Part shown: positions 5,660 to 5,951 of the stretch, one piece after another
Layout of the letters: each line of letters begins with the position of its first letter
Numbering within the stretch: position 1 is the first letter of the stretch
Assembly: GCA_031262005.1 (NCBI GenBank)
Contig: JAISIO010000086.1
Coordinates: forward strand, 1-5,951
From: Bacteroidales bacterium
Lineage (GTDB): Bacteria; Bacteroidota; Bacteroidia; Bacteroidales; UBA1715
DNA: 5,951 bases
Direction: 5' to 3'
The notes under the pieces: model-generated
What the model saw: the letters and a program-made list of their open reading frames with translations, nothing else
Told to the model about the DNA's origin: nothing
Database searches by the model: none
Made by a program: the position numbers and the translations under genes

Positions 5660-5705
5660 AGGAAAAACCGTTAAAACGATTTATAAATTTGCTTTTACCG
5701 GCAAC

Positions 5706-5731
5706 GTAGGGAGATCCTAAGAAGGAGTCCC
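5706..5731. repeat. GTAG-preceded hairpin (possible REP unit)
   Basis: GTAG at 5706-5709 overlaps the start of a hairpin: GGGA (5709-5712) pairs with TCCC (5728-5731), and TCCT (5715-5718) pairs with AGGA (5723-5726) across an AAGA loop. A GTAG next to a hairpin is the hallmark of REP sequences used by REP-associated (RAYT) transposases, so this may pair with the palindrome 47 bp away as a REP cluster. No transposase gene is in the window. Confidence 0.4.
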
Positions 5732-5736
5732 CCCCC

Positions 5737-5762
5737 AAAAAAATATACCCTTTTTAAGGTAT
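5737..5762 (-). terminator. Rho-independent terminator for the small membrane ORF
   Basis: ATACC (5745-5749) pairs with GGTAT (5758-5762), extended by TT/AA past a bulged C. On the minus strand it is followed by A and seven T (5743-5737). The stop codon of the small ORF (5756-5754) lies inside the hairpin loop and stem. This tight placement supports a real short leftward transcript. Confidence 0.55.
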
Positions 5763-5864
5763 TGCGCCACAAGTATGGTTGTTTTTCCTTTGCTGCAACA
5801 AATTAACAATACGAACAGACAGACAAAGGACTACACAAAGCAAAATACCTAAAAACAAGTTCAT
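5754..5864 (-). CDS. Tiny predicted membrane protein (36 residues)
   Basis: The minus-strand frame encodes MNLFLGILLCVVLCLSVRIV, then NLLQQRKNNHTCGAIP and stop. Residues 1-16 are a strongly hydrophobic helix, followed by a basic, polar tail with a Cys, so a single-pass membrane protein with the tail in the cytoplasm is likely. An in-frame ATG at 5873 would add three residues (MLP); an upstream TAA closes the frame just before it. A terminator coincides with the stop. A weak -7-like TAATTTTA lies at 5895-5888. I do not recognise the family, and the hydrophobic run could be chance translation of a T-rich RNA; hence moderate confidence. Confidence 0.4.
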   Translation of the reverse strand: MNLFLGILLCVVLCLSVRIVNLLQQRKNNHTCGAIP

Positions 5865-5951
5865 AGGAAGCATTACGGATTATCATATAAAATTAGCATT
5901 AAAATATCCGATGAATTATAGATGTTATAGTATCTGCATCATTTGATGATA

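Overview
The window looks like a chromosomal segment of a Bacteroidota (Bacteroidetes) bacterium, probably Bacteroidales-like. Four things point there. Several genes have a TAnnTTTG box (the Bacteroidetes -7 element) just upstream. No start codon has a Shine-Dalgarno sequence. Secreted proteins have signal peptides ending in Ala-Gln. There is also a PorE-type lipoprotein of the type IX secretion system (T9SS). The genus cannot be fixed from the sequence.

Layout, left to right. At 1-194 (minus) is the N-terminus of a secreted YD-motif protein that runs off the window. At 250-1164 (minus) is a secreted tail-fibre-like protein; the two probably form one transcript. The region 1165-1665 has no gene but is full of structure: a -7 box, a terminator, a (GT)12 microsatellite enclosed by a 15-16 bp inverted repeat, another -7 box, a nested terminator hairpin after prfB and a GC-rich imperfect inverted repeat. 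A -7 box followed by a terminator, with no ORF between them, makes 1278-1488 (minus) a candidate small RNA. Next is prfB (2767-1666, minus), encoding release factor 2, with an intact programmed +1 frameshift at codon 22. Divergent from it at 2870-3451 (plus) is a two-gene, AT-rich toxin-antitoxin pair with a PemK/MazF-like toxin. Convergent with that is porE (5511-3487, minus), a 674-residue lipoprotein with TPR, beta-propeller, carboxypeptidase-regulatory-like and OmpA domains.

The right end (5512-5951) holds the porE promoter built partly from a 7-bp tandem repeat, a 28-bp palindrome, a GTAG-preceded hairpin, a C8A7 tract, and a tiny predicted membrane protein gene ending in its own terminator (minus). 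I see nothing callable in 5874-5951 beyond a short inverted repeat at 5938-5950; one minus-strand frame stays open from the edge for 16 codons, too short to judge.

How the genes relate: prfB and porE are core functions (translation termination; envelope secretion). The two left-hand genes encode exported proteins, but neither shows a T9SS sorting domain within the window. The toxin-antitoxin pair and the various repeats look like accessory insertions between core genes. The least explained part is the repeat-rich, structured gap 1278-1654.
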